A stretch of DNA of 64,000 nt, taken from Paraspadella gotoi (taxonomy: Eukaryota > Chaetognatha). Made by a program: the position numbers and the translations under genes. Under the pieces are notes generated by a model. It did no database searches. It was not told the origin of the DNA and worked only from the letters and a program-made list of their open reading frames with translations. The DNA is taken from contig CM119265.1 in assembly GCA_051294375.1 (NCBI GenBank), forward strand, positions 26,289,472 to 26,353,471. Reading direction: 5' to 3'. Positions 44,620 to 57,562 of this stretch are shown piece after piece. Within the stretch, counting starts at the first letter, position 1; each line of letters starts with the position of its first letter.

Positions 44620-46980
44620 TTAGCGCTTTCATTTAGCGCTAGCAGAACTAATTATCATACTCACTAGATAAGCAAAACAAAACTGGGCCTCGCTGTGTAA
44701 ATCACTTACAATCAATTTGGGATTTTATGCTACAAATGGTGAATACCTTTCCTTTTAAAAAATTTTACATTTGGCTTTTAGTCAGTTTGTTGCTTCAAAT
44801 TAAAGCCAAATACAATTAAAAACAGTTTATTAAAAAAAGAAATTTGATGAAGCTTTTGGACATTCTGAAAGTTTATAGTTAAATTCCTAATTTCTTGGAA
44901 AAACTTTAGCGCTTGACTCTAAACCACAAGAAAATGTTTGTTCAAAATCCTGCGACCCTTAGGGGACCAAGTAACAGGGGTAAAAACTAAAACATAACGT
45001 TTACCCTTTAACTTAAGCGGTTCTGATCATATAATTTTTTCTTTTATAATTCATTTTGCGAAAGTAGTTAAAAAAAATTCGATAAAATCAGCGAGCTTAA
45101 TTTTCTTTAAAAAATTGTTAAGAACAAATCTTTTCAAGTTAAAATTTTTTTTTCAAAAAAAAAAAGGGGTTTTTTTAAAAAAGATCTAATTTTAAAAGAT
45201 TTTCAGCTTTTTTTCAACAAAAATTTTTATAAGAAAAAAAAATGTGAATGAAGCAAAATTTAAGGTATCGACTTGATTTTATTTAAACTTTCTTTCAAAT
45301 ATTCTGTTAATGCATGAAAATAAAACTCTTTGAAGTTAAATATAAAATATAAAAGAAAAAAATCTGTACTTTTGCGCTAAATTTTTAATGTTATAATAGG
45401 AATCAATTAATTAGTTAATATAACATTTAAGCGGATGAATATGAATATTAATTAATTAATTATTACAGTTTTGTTTCTGAAGAATAGAATTTAGGTTGAT
45501 CTTGTCTGCTTTTAAGTAAATATAAAAATATAAAAATATTAGTTGTAAAGCTTGTCAATGAAGCTTAAACCTAAAATTATAGCTTTGTACAGTAAAAATA
45601 AAAAAATTGGGAATTAGTAAAAATACTTTCTAATGCAAAAAATAAAATAATGTATTATAATAACCTATTTAGTAGGGTCAACTAAATTTTTTTGTTTTCA
45701 TAATTATTAAATTTTTGTTTCCGCTACAATAAGGAGATAAGAATTTTTTTGCCACTTCCCTACAAAGAAAAATTAATACTATCACCATTCAAATTCCTTG
45801 CATGAGTAACCCTTAAGCTTAATTGATATCATTTTTTATCACTGGGTCCCCTTATAGTTTTACTTCAATATTCAAGATCTTTCCTTTTATTGTCTTCACG
45901 CCGCGGAGCAACGAACGTTCGTTTTGTACCAGGACGAAATGATCAACTTAAGTTTCCAAGAGAAAAGTCGCGAAAAATAATGATCTTATGAACACGAAAT
46001 TATTCCAAATACCAGAGGTTTCTCTTCGAGCGAAAACATTTGTAGATTTCAAGCGAAAACTAACTACGATGGAAAACTCTCTAAAATGCAGCGGGAGACG
46101 ATCTGCCCTGCGAAAAATTGACCATAAAAATAATTGCAAGATATCTTTAACCAATAAGAATAAATTTATTCACTTATTTACCCTTGCACCAGCATAGAAA
46201 ATAAAAACCTTCTTTACATAGCAATGACAATCACAAATACTATTGGCAGTTGATTTATCGGAATTTAGAAAAAAAAAACTAACTTTTATCCAATATTTGC
46301 TAAAATATTATAACAGATGATAAAAATTTAGCTCTAAGACAAAAGTGGCTGGACTACATTAAATTAAATCATCTGCTCATTTTCTTAATCAATAATCAAT
46401 ATCATTTTGCTACTTTAATAGAGTAGAGTGGTAGGGAAAAAAAGTAGAGAAGAAAGAAAGGATGACACAGAAAAATATCGAGGGTAGAAACTTGGAGAAA
46501 GGGAGGAAAAATCAGAGAAGAAAGAGAGAAAAAGAAGAGTTCGAAAATAAAAAAAGTTTCGAGAAAGTGAAGAAAATAAGAAAAGGAAGTGAAAAACAAA
46601 AGAAAAAAATTTATATAATATACTGCCATTTTTTGCCAAAGCAGTATTATATCTTAAAATACGCAACAGATCTTACGACAATTTTGATCTCTAAAAGTTG
46701 CTCTTCCATGAAAAAAATATTTTTATTTTCATTCTTAATTAAGGTCGGGATACCGTAATAAGAATGATTTCATAAAGAAATCATTGTCTTACCTATTTGA
46801 AAACATAAAATTCAAACCCAGTGAATCTATTTATGAGAGAAGATTAAGATATATATAAATAAAGAGTGTTTCATATTTATCAGAGGGAAAAAAAATAATA
46901 GTTATTTAAGTTCCAATTCATTGTTGAAAATACCCGTATAAAAACACTGCCTATTCTCAAATAACAATTCTTGAAGAAAA
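44620..46980. other. AT-rich non-coding stretch
   Basis: About 2.3 kb of AT-rich sequence. The only notable frames are a 69-codon plus frame at 45988-46197 (Lys/Arg-rich, no motif) in a slightly GC-richer patch beginning ttcacgccgcgg near 45896, and a Lys/Glu-rich frame at 46462-46758 from purine-rich DNA. Neither is supported as a gene. Confidence 0.5.
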
Positions 46981-46984
46981 AGAC

Positions 46985-47235
46985 TCCCGGATCCGCGCAA
47001 CCATGATCGATCCGCTCGATGCAGAGAGAAAAAGACCGGCGTGACTAGGTAAGAGAGAGAGAAAGAGTAAGTTTGCCGCTGCAGCTCCGATCGATCACTC
47101 TATGCCGTCGCCGGATCCGGAGACAGGAAAGGAGAGGAAAGTAGTAAAGAAGAGCCGATCAAAGTAAGTCGAAGGCGGGGAGAGCGCGAGTTCGCCCAGC
47201 CGGTTGCTCCGGAGCTGCGCTATACGACGGCTTCT
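46985..47235 (-). repeat. GC-rich interspersed repeat, diverged inverted copy
   Basis: Reverse complement resembles 43170-43465 (taagtttgccgctgcagctc versus gaagctgccacggcgaactta) but is clearly more diverged than copies 1 and 2. Confidence 0.7.
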
Positions 47236-47398
47236 GCAAGTATACCATGAAGAGAAGAGAGAAGAAAGAGACGGAGAAGGAGAGAGATAGAGAGGAAGAG
47301 AGGAAAGATGAGTGAGTTACTAATTCCACTTTTTAACGACCGACCACCGATCATTAAAACCTTTGTGAGTTTTCTCCCTCATATTTATTATGAATATA

Positions 47399-47423
47399 NN
47401 NNNNNNNNNNNNNNNNNNNNNNN
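47399..47423. other. assembly gap (25 N)
   Basis: Fixed 25-base N run at the inner end of the second palindrome arm, cutting through exon 3. Confidence 1.
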
Positions 47424-47437
47424 ACCCGTCGCCGCGG
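47424..47437 (+). CDS. CLCN6: CLCN6 exon 3, last 14 bases
   Basis: The sequence acccgtcgccgcgg followed by gtgtgtttgag encodes the end of EPVAA plus the first base of Gly. It joins in phase 1 to exon 4 (GA TCT GGC), giving [11 protein letters not shown] exactly as in ClC-6. The rest of the exon is lost in the gap. Confidence 0.93.
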
Positions 47438-47445
47438 GTGTGTTT

Positions 47446-47567
<122 letters not shown>

Positions 47568-49829
47568 GAGAGAGAGAGAAAGCGAGAGAGCGAGAGAGAG
47601 AGGCGCCAACCTAAGCCCGCAGGAGCGTAGCGACTTAGGTTTAAGTCTGCCTGCGAATGAAGGCTGATCTGCGTTTTATTTCCTTGAACTTTGACAGCTG
47701 TGATTTTGAGAAAGAAAAAAAAAAGGTTACTTCTCATTTTATAAATAAAGACGTAACTTTTTATATTACTAGTGAAAAATACTGTGAGAGTTGTTAGAGT
47801 GAGAAAATATTAAGAAACGTCAAACAACTCGTTGGCAAACCTTGAGGAGAGACGCCCACTGGCGAAGACGATATGAGATCGGAGAAGAGAGAGAGAGACG
47901 GAGAGAGAGGAGAGAGAGAGACGAGACGAGAGAGGAGCGAGAGAGAGAGATGAGAGAGAGAGAGAAGAGAGAATGAGAAAAAAGTTTATAGGAAAAGCTT
48001 AAGAAAGTGAGAAGGATGAAGGAGGAAAGAAGATTTATGAAGGCCTTGAGATTGTGTGCACTAGTTAATGTGAATAGCGAAAAAAAAATGTGAAAGTTAC
48101 ACGACTTGAAGAAATAAGTAGCTATTAAATTATCAGTAAAAAAGAAAAAAAAGAAAAAGAGTTGAAAAAATCGTGGCAGAGGCTAAAGTTTATATCGACC
48201 AGAAGGAGAAGAGAAAGGTTGAACGAATTTGAAGAAATCGTGGGTGGCGGCAGAGGGCGTGGAGACGGTTGGGCGGATGTAGCGCGGCCAGTCACGCCGC
48301 GGCGACGCGGCGTTGAGTGGGCAGGCGAATTGCCATTTCGCGCCTTATTTTCCCAAAAGCCGCCGCATATCCCTTAACATTATGAATTAAGGTTAGGGAT
48401 TGGGATTAGGAATTAGTTTAAGTTTGATTCGGTTAAGACGGTTTAAGTGTTGGGGATTAGGGCCTAAAGTATTAAGTTCGGTTAGAAGTAGGCGTTGGGG
48501 GATTATGGTTAGTTATTGGTTTTAGGTTTTGGTAATAGACTATAGCTTATAAGCGGGAAACAGGTTTAAAAGACCTAAATGATTGTTAATATTATTTAAA
48601 GATCATGAAAATAAAAAAAAAGATTTATCTTATAGTTAAACGCCTATGGTATGCTATTTTATATATATCCAAATACTATATAATGCTCAAAGTTTTTTTG
48701 TAAATTTAAGTTTGGGCTTAACGGAACCGAAATGGGGTGCTTTTTAAAAAGAGCCGACTTTCTCACGGCTCTCCTTTTTTTTTAGTTCTTATCTCATTTT
48801 TTTTACTTTTTACAAATTGTAGCGTCTGTTTTTGTATCATTCTTTAAAAAAAAAAACTCTTGTCTCATTTTTCGTTTTCGTTTACTTTTCTGAGGCTACT
48901 TCGGTCAGTCTTTTGCTCCCTATCTCACAAAGGACAATTATGTTCCGTGTAAACAAATACAAAAGAAACTATACACTTGCAAAGGAGACTGCAGATCAAA
49001 AGAGAGACAGTCTTTCCCAGCAGCTTTCTTTCTTTCCTTCGAGTTGGTAAAAAAAAACTGTTCTGAAAGAAAAGAAAAATACGTTAACTCAGCAAGTTTA
49101 AACAAGTTGTCAACAAATTGTTTTCTTTTGAAGAGAAAACAAAAGTTTAAACATTAAATTTATCGATAGAAAGCAATACAAAACTTTACATCATGACGTT
49201 TACGGTCTATTAAATGGAATTTAACAATAATATTCTGCAATTATCCAGGTTTCTCTTACTTATAACTTAATAGCTTGAAAAACTCTCTCTCATCTCTACT
49301 CTCTCTCTCTCTCCTCTCTCTCTCTCTCGTTCCTCTCCTCTCTCTCTCAAGTTTAAGTACTTTCCACCCTCGCCTACTCTCTCTCCTTACCCTATTTTTT
49401 ACTTTACACTTATCCTCACTCTTCTTCTCCTCTCAATCAAACTTTTGGTTTAGATTCAGATAAATATTTTTTTCTTTCAAACGCGCGACCGGCGCGACGG
49501 AGATCTCCTTTTTTTTGGCCGCCAGAACCGCGAGTAAAGAAAAATGCGTAAAAAAAAAAAAAGGGAAAACGACTTACGATTCCCATGGAAACTGTAAACA
49601 AAAACAGTTGTCCCAACTCGACTGAGCGAATCGAGGAAGAAACACCAATCGTATAACAAACTTTTTTCTTTGATGAATTTCGCGCCGAAAGAGAAAATTA
49701 CAATTCGAGAATATAATTCAAAATTTCTGACTTTCCCTATTCAAATGTTTTCGCATAAACAGAACAAAATATGTTACCCCACTTCTGCGTGCCAATAGAA
49801 AAGATAGGCTTTTTGCAGTTATTTATATT

Positions 49830-49847
49830 ATTTTTATTATTATTATC

Positions 49848-49908
<61 letters not shown>

Positions 49909-50095
49909 GATGTATTATTATATATTATGAATTATTCATAATTATTATTATCTATTATTATTAGTATTATTATTATAATTATTATTATTATTATTATATT
50001 ATTTTTTATTAATTATAATTATTATTATATATATTAATTATTATTATTATTATTATTACTATTATTATTATTATTATTATATTAATTAATGACTG
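49830..50095. repeat. (TTA)n microsatellite block
   Basis: AT block of this X copy, with a pure ATT core at about 49846-49916. Confidence 0.95.
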
Positions 50096-51299
50096 CCACA
50101 TGGCTTCTCATTTTCCTTTATCTGTTCCTTGGATCAATATAAAAATGATTTTGATTGTATCCCATTCATTGCTTCTAATTGCCCCCCCCTTTTTTTTCTG
50201 CCTTTATTTTTTGCCTATTTTTATTACTGTTTAATGATCTTTAGCCTGCTTTAACAAAAAAAAATAGCTTTAAAATTGTCATCGTGAATACATTAGCTCG
50301 CGACGATGAACCAACGCGTCGATACCAGCACTCTTTTTATTTCTATTTGACAAATCCAGGCTACAAATTCCAGGCATTCTCGGAGGGAAAAAGACTCATT
50401 AATCAGTATTAACTTGCAGCTCTTAACAACTTATCCTTGAACAACTTTATGTCTCTATTTCAAATTTTGAACACGCAATTATGAACGTAATTCCTTGTAA
50501 ATGGGACAAAGCGGAGACGGTATGATTCAACGAAAAAATAAGGAATGAATTCGGAGGCGCCAAAATTTTGAAAATTCCGCTCGCTTAAACTTTTTTACGA
50601 TGGAAAGGTGATCATAAAAGTTGGTTAGTTTACAATCTCCCGTCTGGTTTTGAATTTGCTAAGGTATTAGCGAAGAATAACGGTGCAGTTTGAAGCATGA
50701 AGAAAGAGGAAATAGAGCAAAAACGCGGGAAATGCCAATGCAGGAAAGGTAAAAAATGGGAGGCACAAGGTCGTAAACTTACTTCAAAATCGGGAGAAAA
50801 AAAGAATAATACATTGGTGCCTGATTTTAAGGTAATGAACAAATTCGAGGAACATATATATTTCAAATTTCAATATAAAAAATATTTTACTTTGCGTTAA
50901 AAAGATAAATTCTCTGGCTATTAAAACAATTATCCAAGGGTTCTCTAAATTTTTAATGTTTCACCGTGCGAATTAAACCCGAGAGAAACTGAAGTATTTT
51001 GACTGAATCGTGTCTTAATCAAGGAATTAACAATATTGCACTAGTTCTTTACCTTTTTGAATTTTACATATTTTAAAAAAAAAATCATTCTTGATTTGTT
51101 GAACAATTCGTTTTATTCACTCGCAGTATTTAAAGTTCAAAACTTCAAAGAGCATAAGTGATAAAACACCCTCCGGAGGACCTGGTCTTCACTAGGTTTC
51201 ACAGCGTTTCAGCGAGATTTCACCAGCTGTGAACGAATGACGAAAGGGGAAATGAAATAAACTCTCTCTTTTATCCGCTTTTCATCTTTTTTTTTTTTT

Positions 51300-51460
51300 T
51301 TGTCCCTCATGTATATCGCTTTCTCCACCTCTTCCTCCCCCTCTTCCTCCTTCCTCTTCATCCCCCTTCTTCCTCCCCTCCACTCTTCCTCCCTCCCCCC
51401 TCTTTCCTCCCCCTACCTCCCTCCCCTCTTCCTTCCCCCTCTTACGCCCCCCGAGATTCT
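51300..51460 (+). repeat. pyrimidine-rich CTTCC/CCCTC low-complexity tract in intron 3
   Basis: C/T-only blocks of about 20-60 bp. Its mirror in arm 1 is at 33731-33891. Confidence 0.9.
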
Positions 51461-51673
51461 TTCTGTCGAGTCTACGAAACAGATTCCACGCACCGATCGC
51501 TATTCGAGCGGATAAGATCCTGGCCGACAGGCTATGCGATAAGATCGCCTAGTGTAGCCTAAAATGCAATCAGTCATGCAGCCTTGCGTTGGGCACAACA
51601 ACCCATTGACTTTAAACCCACTTTGATGCTTCTCGTACATATCTCTCTCGGCTATTCTGTTATCCCGCGGCAG

Positions 51674-51804
51674 GATCTGGCATTCCCGAGATCAAGTGTT
51701 ACCTCAACGGAGTTAAAGTTCCACGCGTAGTCCGACTCAAAACTCTGGTGTGCAAAGCCTGTGGGGTTCTCTTCTCTGTGGCGGGTGGACTTTTCTGCGG
51801 CAAG
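51674..51804 (+). CDS. CLCN6: CLCN6 exon 4: GSGIP chloride-site segment
   Basis: Starts after acceptor cccgcggcag and encodes [20 protein letters not shown], then [20 protein letters not shown] and FCGK, ending at aag|gtcggt. Human ClC-6 reads [49 protein letters not shown] is the first of the conserved CLC anion-binding motifs and lines the chloride permeation path. [11 protein letters not shown] and [14 protein letters not shown] separate ClC-6 from ClC-7 (IKCFLNGVKIP, IKVSGVILSVVGGL). The exon is 131 nt with no errors, enters in phase 1 and leaves in phase 0, so the Lys of GKEGP is the last codon. Confidence 0.98.
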
Positions 51805-52206
51805 GTCGGTGGAACACCAAAGAACCCCTTTGTATGGAAAATTTTTTGTATTCTTGCGAGGTCAAACGTTTGCGATCTCGGCCCTTCCAAGTTATGTTTT
51901 AATCATGAGAGGTAAAATAAGTAAATGTCGAGAGATGTGGATAAATTCTAAAAAAAAATGTTTATATTCGAGGAGAAAAAATAAATTAGTACTTATACGT
52001 CTATCTGAGGAATCAGTGAACAATAAGGCTCCTAACGGCCAGCGCGAATTCTAAAGTTTTTTTTTTATTTGTAATTTAATTTCAATTTCATTAATTTCCA
52101 ATCAAATTCCGCTTTCGAAAGAGTCATTTCCTCCCCCTCTCCTCGACCCCCCCACTCCCCCACCCTTCTACCCCTCCACCCTTCAACCCCCACTCCAAAT
52201 TTCCAG
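51805..52206 (+). other. CLCN6: CLCN6 intron 4
   Basis: 402-bp intron, gtcggtgg to tttccag, with a C-rich tract at 52125-52190. Confidence 0.9.
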
Positions 52207-52533
52207 GAAGGCCCCATGATTCATTCTGGCGCGGTCATCGGTTGCGGAATGCCCCAATTCCAATCCGTCACATTTCGCGCCATCGATTTCAACTTTCCAT
52301 TTTTTCGAACGGATCGAGACAAGAGAGACTTCGTTTCGGGCGGCGCCGCGGCCGGCGTCGCCGCCGCTTTCGGCGCCCCCGTCGGCGGCGTCCTTTTCTC
52401 CCTGGAAGAGGGAAGCTCGTTCTGGAATCAGGCGCTCACCTGGCGGACTTTCTTCTGCGCTATGAGCGCCACCTTCACGTTGAACTTTTTTCTCTCCGGG
52501 ATCGAAGGCGGGGTTTGGGGGGCGTTCAATCAG
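52207..52533 (+). CDS. CLCN6: CLCN6 exon 5: gating and proton glutamates
   Basis: 109 codons in phase 0, beginning [10 protein letters not shown] and ending GGVWGAFNQ before |gtacgg. The first codon is the gating glutamate of the GKEGP motif (E200 in human ClC-6). The proton glutamate lies in [16 protein letters not shown]. Both being Glu predicts a coupled 2Cl-/H+ exchanger rather than a channel. Other ClC-6 signatures are [20 protein letters not shown] (human LPQFQSISLRKIQFNFPYFR), [20 protein letters not shown] and [13 protein letters not shown]. Codons are very GC-rich at third positions, unlike the AT-rich introns. No frame errors. Confidence 0.99.
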
Positions 52534-52784
52534 GTACGGTGATAAGTCATTGAATCAATCAATCAATAACTCAATCAATCAATCAATCAAGTTAATAAAA
52601 CAATCAATCAACAATCAATCAATCAATCCATTCAACGGGTGTAGGACTCAATCTAGATTGGAAAGGACATAATTCATTTACGAGCACGCATGATCCCCAT
52701 TCTCTATGGGCCCTAATTTAATTAAAGTAATCAGATGGGAAGGCCTTATTAACTATCTGTTGACTTTTAAGTCAAATAACAGGT

Positions 52785-53150
52785 TAATAATAAGTGCAAA
52801 GTATTTGTTTGACAAGTTTATTAACGGACGGACAATAATAGGGTGATTGACATAGTAACCGATTTGAACACGATGACAAAGTTAAGAACCAAAGGTGATG
52901 ACCAATATTAAACAGTTCAAATAATTAATTTGAAGAAGTGTTTCTTTCTTGGATTTGGGGTGTAGAGTGAATGCTTAGATTTCTCTTAAGCAATTTGACC
53001 ATCAATCCCTCGTCGTTCCTCTGTCGGTCATTGCATTCTAAGTTGAAGTAAGGTCTTGATTGTCGCATTCTGATGATTCTAAAACGAGCAATCACATTCA
53101 CTAGGCCAAACCAAGTCCTTTATAGTCCATTCCGTTGATGTCACCCCCTC
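52785..53150 (+). repeat. direct repeat, left copy (about 365 bp)
   Basis: Shares with 56545-56905 the landmarks taataagtgcaaagta, caagtttattaacg, ggacaataat, gtgatgac, ttgaccatcaatccctc and ttcctctgtc, in the same order and orientation. About 3.76 kb separates the copies. Confidence 0.85.
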
Positions 53151-56100
53151 CTAGTCACACGGCGGTGGTTTTAAAACACCAAACAGTCTTTTAGGTGTAC
53201 ATCTGCACACTCCAGTATGGGGGTGTAGAGGCTGACAATCCTTGTTATAAAAGCTCTTGTCATTCAAGTGTAAACCGGAATGTTGATGGTGATGCCGTCT
53301 TGGTTTGAAAAATGATAATCGGATGTTTCTTGAAAAAGTGCGTTCAATTTTCAGTTCCATTAGTTTGGAAGTTCTTTGCGGAAAGCTGTGGTTCATTTGG
53401 TCTTGAGTGTAGCACAACTGGTTTGAAAAAAAGCATGAGCGGATATGCAGTTGACTGAGTAAGGTCTAGGGTTTGCTTAGTAATACTGAGGTGATAAAAA
53501 ATTTTTTGTCAAAATGAGCAAAATCGGAGGGCCAGGCATTGACTTTTCTTCTAAAGTTTATTGGGAATTAATATTATTGAAAAACTTGTGAAGCATTGAT
53601 TATTTCAGAGGCGGACACATTTAGGATTAGATTGCAATCAAGTGTTTCCTTAAATTGTTGATTCACCATTTGTTTTTTGTTTTCGATAATTCATTCCACT
53701 AACCCTGCTAGTACTACTTGTATTTATGCATTCTTGGCCTGGCAGATTCTTTGTTCTTTTCTTTTTGGCGTTGCACCTGTAAGTTATGATGAAAAGAAAG
53801 AAGTGCTCCAGTGGTATCATAAGACTTTAAACTAAGGTGTTGAAGTCTTTGGAAGTTTATTCCATTCCTCTGTGGGATTGCTCTGTTTGCGATGCTGGAA
53901 ATCTAGACATTGTGTGGTATTAATTTCAAGCTTCAGTTTGGGAGCAGAATTAGACTATTACAGTGTGTGTTTTGTCAGCATTATCTAAGAGTCCAAAGTT
54001 TGTGTTTCTGCATCATGTCTTGACTTACAGTTGTTAAATGTTAGTACCAACCTCCGTATGAATCTCTACTTGTTTTTCTGAGCCCGATCATCTTCTTGCT
54101 CATTTTTATTTCACTCTCTTCTAATTCTCGCGATGTTTTTCGATTGCCAATTTTCCTTATTTATCCTCTTGCTTGCTCCTTTCTTCTTTCCAGGAAGGGA
54201 AGTAAATCATTTGATTTGCCTTTTAATCCAGTCCCTTCCACTCATTGATTTCTTAGTCATGTTGATGTCACGGCCACCTCAGGGTCTTACAATTGGCAAG
54301 CCTTAACCATAATTTTGCAATATGAGGCAACAATTTCTTTTTTCTTGAGCAACAGAAAGATGGACTCTCTGATTTTAGACTATCTACTTATCTTCAAGAA
54401 ATTTGAGATATTCTTTTTCTGCGTTTCAGTTTTTTTGATTTCAGCCAAGCTTTCTGGGCAGTTATATATCCATCTTTTACAAGAAAAAGAAAATTCATCG
54501 TTTACATCACTGTATGCTCGTTTTCTTAATCTCATAAAAAATGTTTGAAATCTCCAATTTCTTCTTGACGAATGTCCACCAGCACTGTTGAAGGTGATTG
54601 AACTTTCTTCCATTAATTCCTCAGTTAGACGAATTCACGCCGCCTCATCAGTTCGTATTTATTTTGTATTTTCTTTCAAATTCATCCATTCTTTTCTTTC
54701 TCAATCCGAATTTGTAATTCTTTATTTCTTTCTCGTTGCAGTTTCTTGCTTTCTTTTTTAATTGTTCCTCTTTTCTCTTCCTGCAATAGCTCTGCCCTGT
54801 TCTTCGAAATTTATCTGACTTGCATGAAGCAAAGGTATCTTATGAATCGTAAAAGTAAAAAACAGCTTGAAATTTTCTCTTGAAACCCAATCAATCTTCC
54901 CAGTCTTTACCACTGATTAACCAGTGTTAATTGCAGGACAAGATCATAGGAAGTTCCTGGGCTCGAATTGCGAGTCTGCCTCATTGTTCAATTTGTTTCA
55001 AACCAACTTTGCCTATTTCCCTGTATGGCCCACAAGTTGCAGGTTGTCTGAATAATCTTTGTTAGAGAGTTCGCCACTTCTTGCAATTATTTCATTCTCA
55101 TGCAGATGTTTGGGATGAGTAATGTGGTGATTAAAATAAGCTTAGAAAGCGAAGTTCAAAGTTGTTCTGAAATCTTACATCCTTGTCATTTTGACAATGT
55201 GTTCTTTTCTCCGGCGTTTCTTTGCAAACCTATTTTCATGAGGTTTGTCGAGATGTTCTTTTTATTTTATTTTTTATGGATGTTTCGTTGCGATTTCAGG
55301 GAGAGAGGAGCGAGAGAGAGACGATCGATGATCTTTTTCGATTTTCTCTAAATTCTTCCAAGAGCGATGGACTGGGCAGCTGAGGATTTTCGAGCGGGAA
55401 GAGAACGTTCGATTCGATTTCTTTTGTTTGAGGATGCTGGTCACATGACGGATAAGGCGTAGTAACAATTTCTAAATTAAATTAATTAAATTCTAAAAGT
55501 AGGATACGAACAACAATATTACTAATGACAATTTATGCTATAAAAAAAAATTATAATTAAATTATTAGAATTTACGCAGAGCCATATTATACTAGTACAA
55601 ATCCAATAAATGTAAAATTTCAAAACAGTTTTTCTAAGATTTTTTGCAATTTGATTCGTCATAAAAAGTTGAAAAAAGAAATATTAACTCTTTTTAAAAA
55701 AATTCCTTCATTAAGTGTCCCAAAATTTAGAAAAAAATTATATTTTAGCTGAAAATTAACTTTTTATATATTAAAATAGTTTTTGTAATTTTAACCCACT
55801 ATGAAAGGAATTTTTGAAAAATTAATTATATTTTTCTTTATCAACTTTTGCGAGGAATTCAAATCTTGCCACTCAAAATAGAAAAGCCTATTTTGAAATT
55901 TTCATTTTATAAGGATAGTACTATAGATAGAATATAGCCTACTGCAAAATAAAAAACATAAAAATTAATTTTTTACAAATTAATGTTCACTGATGGTATG
56001 TTGTCATAATGACCTTTAGAATTTCGTACCGTAACTTTCATCTACGCCTTAATGACACGTATCCAAAGCACGATAATGGAGAGCGTTGGGAGATAACTAG

Positions 56101-56544
56101 AATTGTTTTTTGCTTTTGAAAGTAGGGAAATTATACGTATTTTCAATTTCCTTACCAAAAATGTTATTTTTTTCTTTTTATTTTTTTTTGCTGATGGATA
56201 GGATTTTATTTGTTTTCGGTTGTTTTTTTGTTTTTTTTTTGTACTCAGGCTAGCTTTATACGCACCCTGATTTCGCAAAAAAAAATTTTAATTTAAAAGT
56301 TAAAACGTTGTTATTTCAAATATCAAGAGGGGCGTAAAAGAGGAAAAAACTTTGTATTAGTTTCTTTTTTTTTGTTATCTTTTTATTTTTTTAATTAAAG
56401 TTTATTTGGGATTTAACAGGAATTTTGAACGGAGTTGACGTATTCAAGCTAGTTAGCGTTGTTTTTTCAATTAAGTCTCGTCGGAGGAGTGGGGATCGAA
56501 CACGACATGCCAACACGTTGACGTTAGTCATAATAACGAGGGTA
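53151..56544. other. sequence between the direct repeats
   Basis: T-rich, with no intact frame over about 85 codons and no reverse transcriptase, integrase or gag motif recognised in any frame. If the repeat pair are element termini, the interior is degenerate. Confidence 0.5.
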
Positions 56545-56905
56545 ATTAATAAGTGCAAAGTAGTTGTTACAAAGTTTATTAACGACGGACAATAATTAGG
56601 GTGATACAGTATGTTAACGAATGACACGATTGACCTCAAATGTTAAGACAAAGGTGATGACAATAATTAAACAGTTCCGAAAATATTTGAAAATGTTCTT
56701 TCTTGGTTTGGGCTTGATTTAAGGTGAATCCTTAGATTCTCTTAGCAATTTTGACCATCAATCCCTCCGTCGGTTCCTCTGTCCGTCATTGTTCATTCTA
56801 AGGTGAAAGTAGGTTCTTTATGCGTCGGCATGTCTATCATTCTCGTGAATGGGACCAATAATACAGTAATGCCAATGCCAAGCCGTTTATTCCACGATGC
56901 TATTA
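56545..56905 (+). repeat. direct repeat, right copy
   Basis: Partner of 52785-53150, differing by many single-base changes and indels. Confidence 0.85.
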
Positions 56906-57562
56906 TTGCCCCTAAATGAATCTAAGTCGACCTCAGGTTGTTGCGCCCTTTAATTCAAGTGGCCCTTTGCTTCTCTCTCCTTCTCTCTCTCTCCTCTCTC
57001 CTCTCTCATCTCTCTTCTCTCTCTCTCTCTCTCTCTCTTTTCACCAGAGAAAAATGAGAAATGAAATGAAAAATTGCGAAATTCGCGGGGAATTGAATTC
57101 AAATAAAAAAAAGAGAGAAAAAAAAAAAGGGAAAAAAAGAAAGATTAAATTTCGTTCTCGCGGGTGAACATGGAATTTGATGGGGGGGAATCGCTTATTC
57201 TTTTTCGTGAGGAAAAAAAAGGAATTGAATTAAAATCGTGAGTACACAACGAGAGAGAAGCTGGAGGATGTCGGACGATTTTATGAAATAGGTACAACCA
57301 ATATAAAAATTATCCATCCATTTAATAAAATAAGCTTTCTACCAGGTAACAGGTTCGACGTGAAAAAATTTAAGGAACGAATTAAAATGTTTAAATTAAT
57401 TGTACAGTTTTTATGACATATACATAAAACTGTACTAATAAAAATCTCGCTCCTAGCGTAAGGCCAGTTGCTAAATCAATATCCGCCACCAGTTATTTCT
57501 TCCCTACCAGCCAGACAACTTACCCCTGCCTTACCAAACCATTTCCCCCTCAACCTCCCAAG

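Larger units (their letters stand above)
52534..57562 (+). other. CLCN6: CLCN6 intron 5
   Basis: 5-kb intron from gtacggtg to ctcccaag. It holds an (AATC)n run (about 52555-52628), a pair of direct repeats (52785-53150, 56545-56905), AT-rich unique sequence, a (CT)n block (56975-57040) and A-rich DNA. Short frames inside it (for example 54380-54613 minus, 55100-55351 plus) have no support. Confidence 0.9.
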
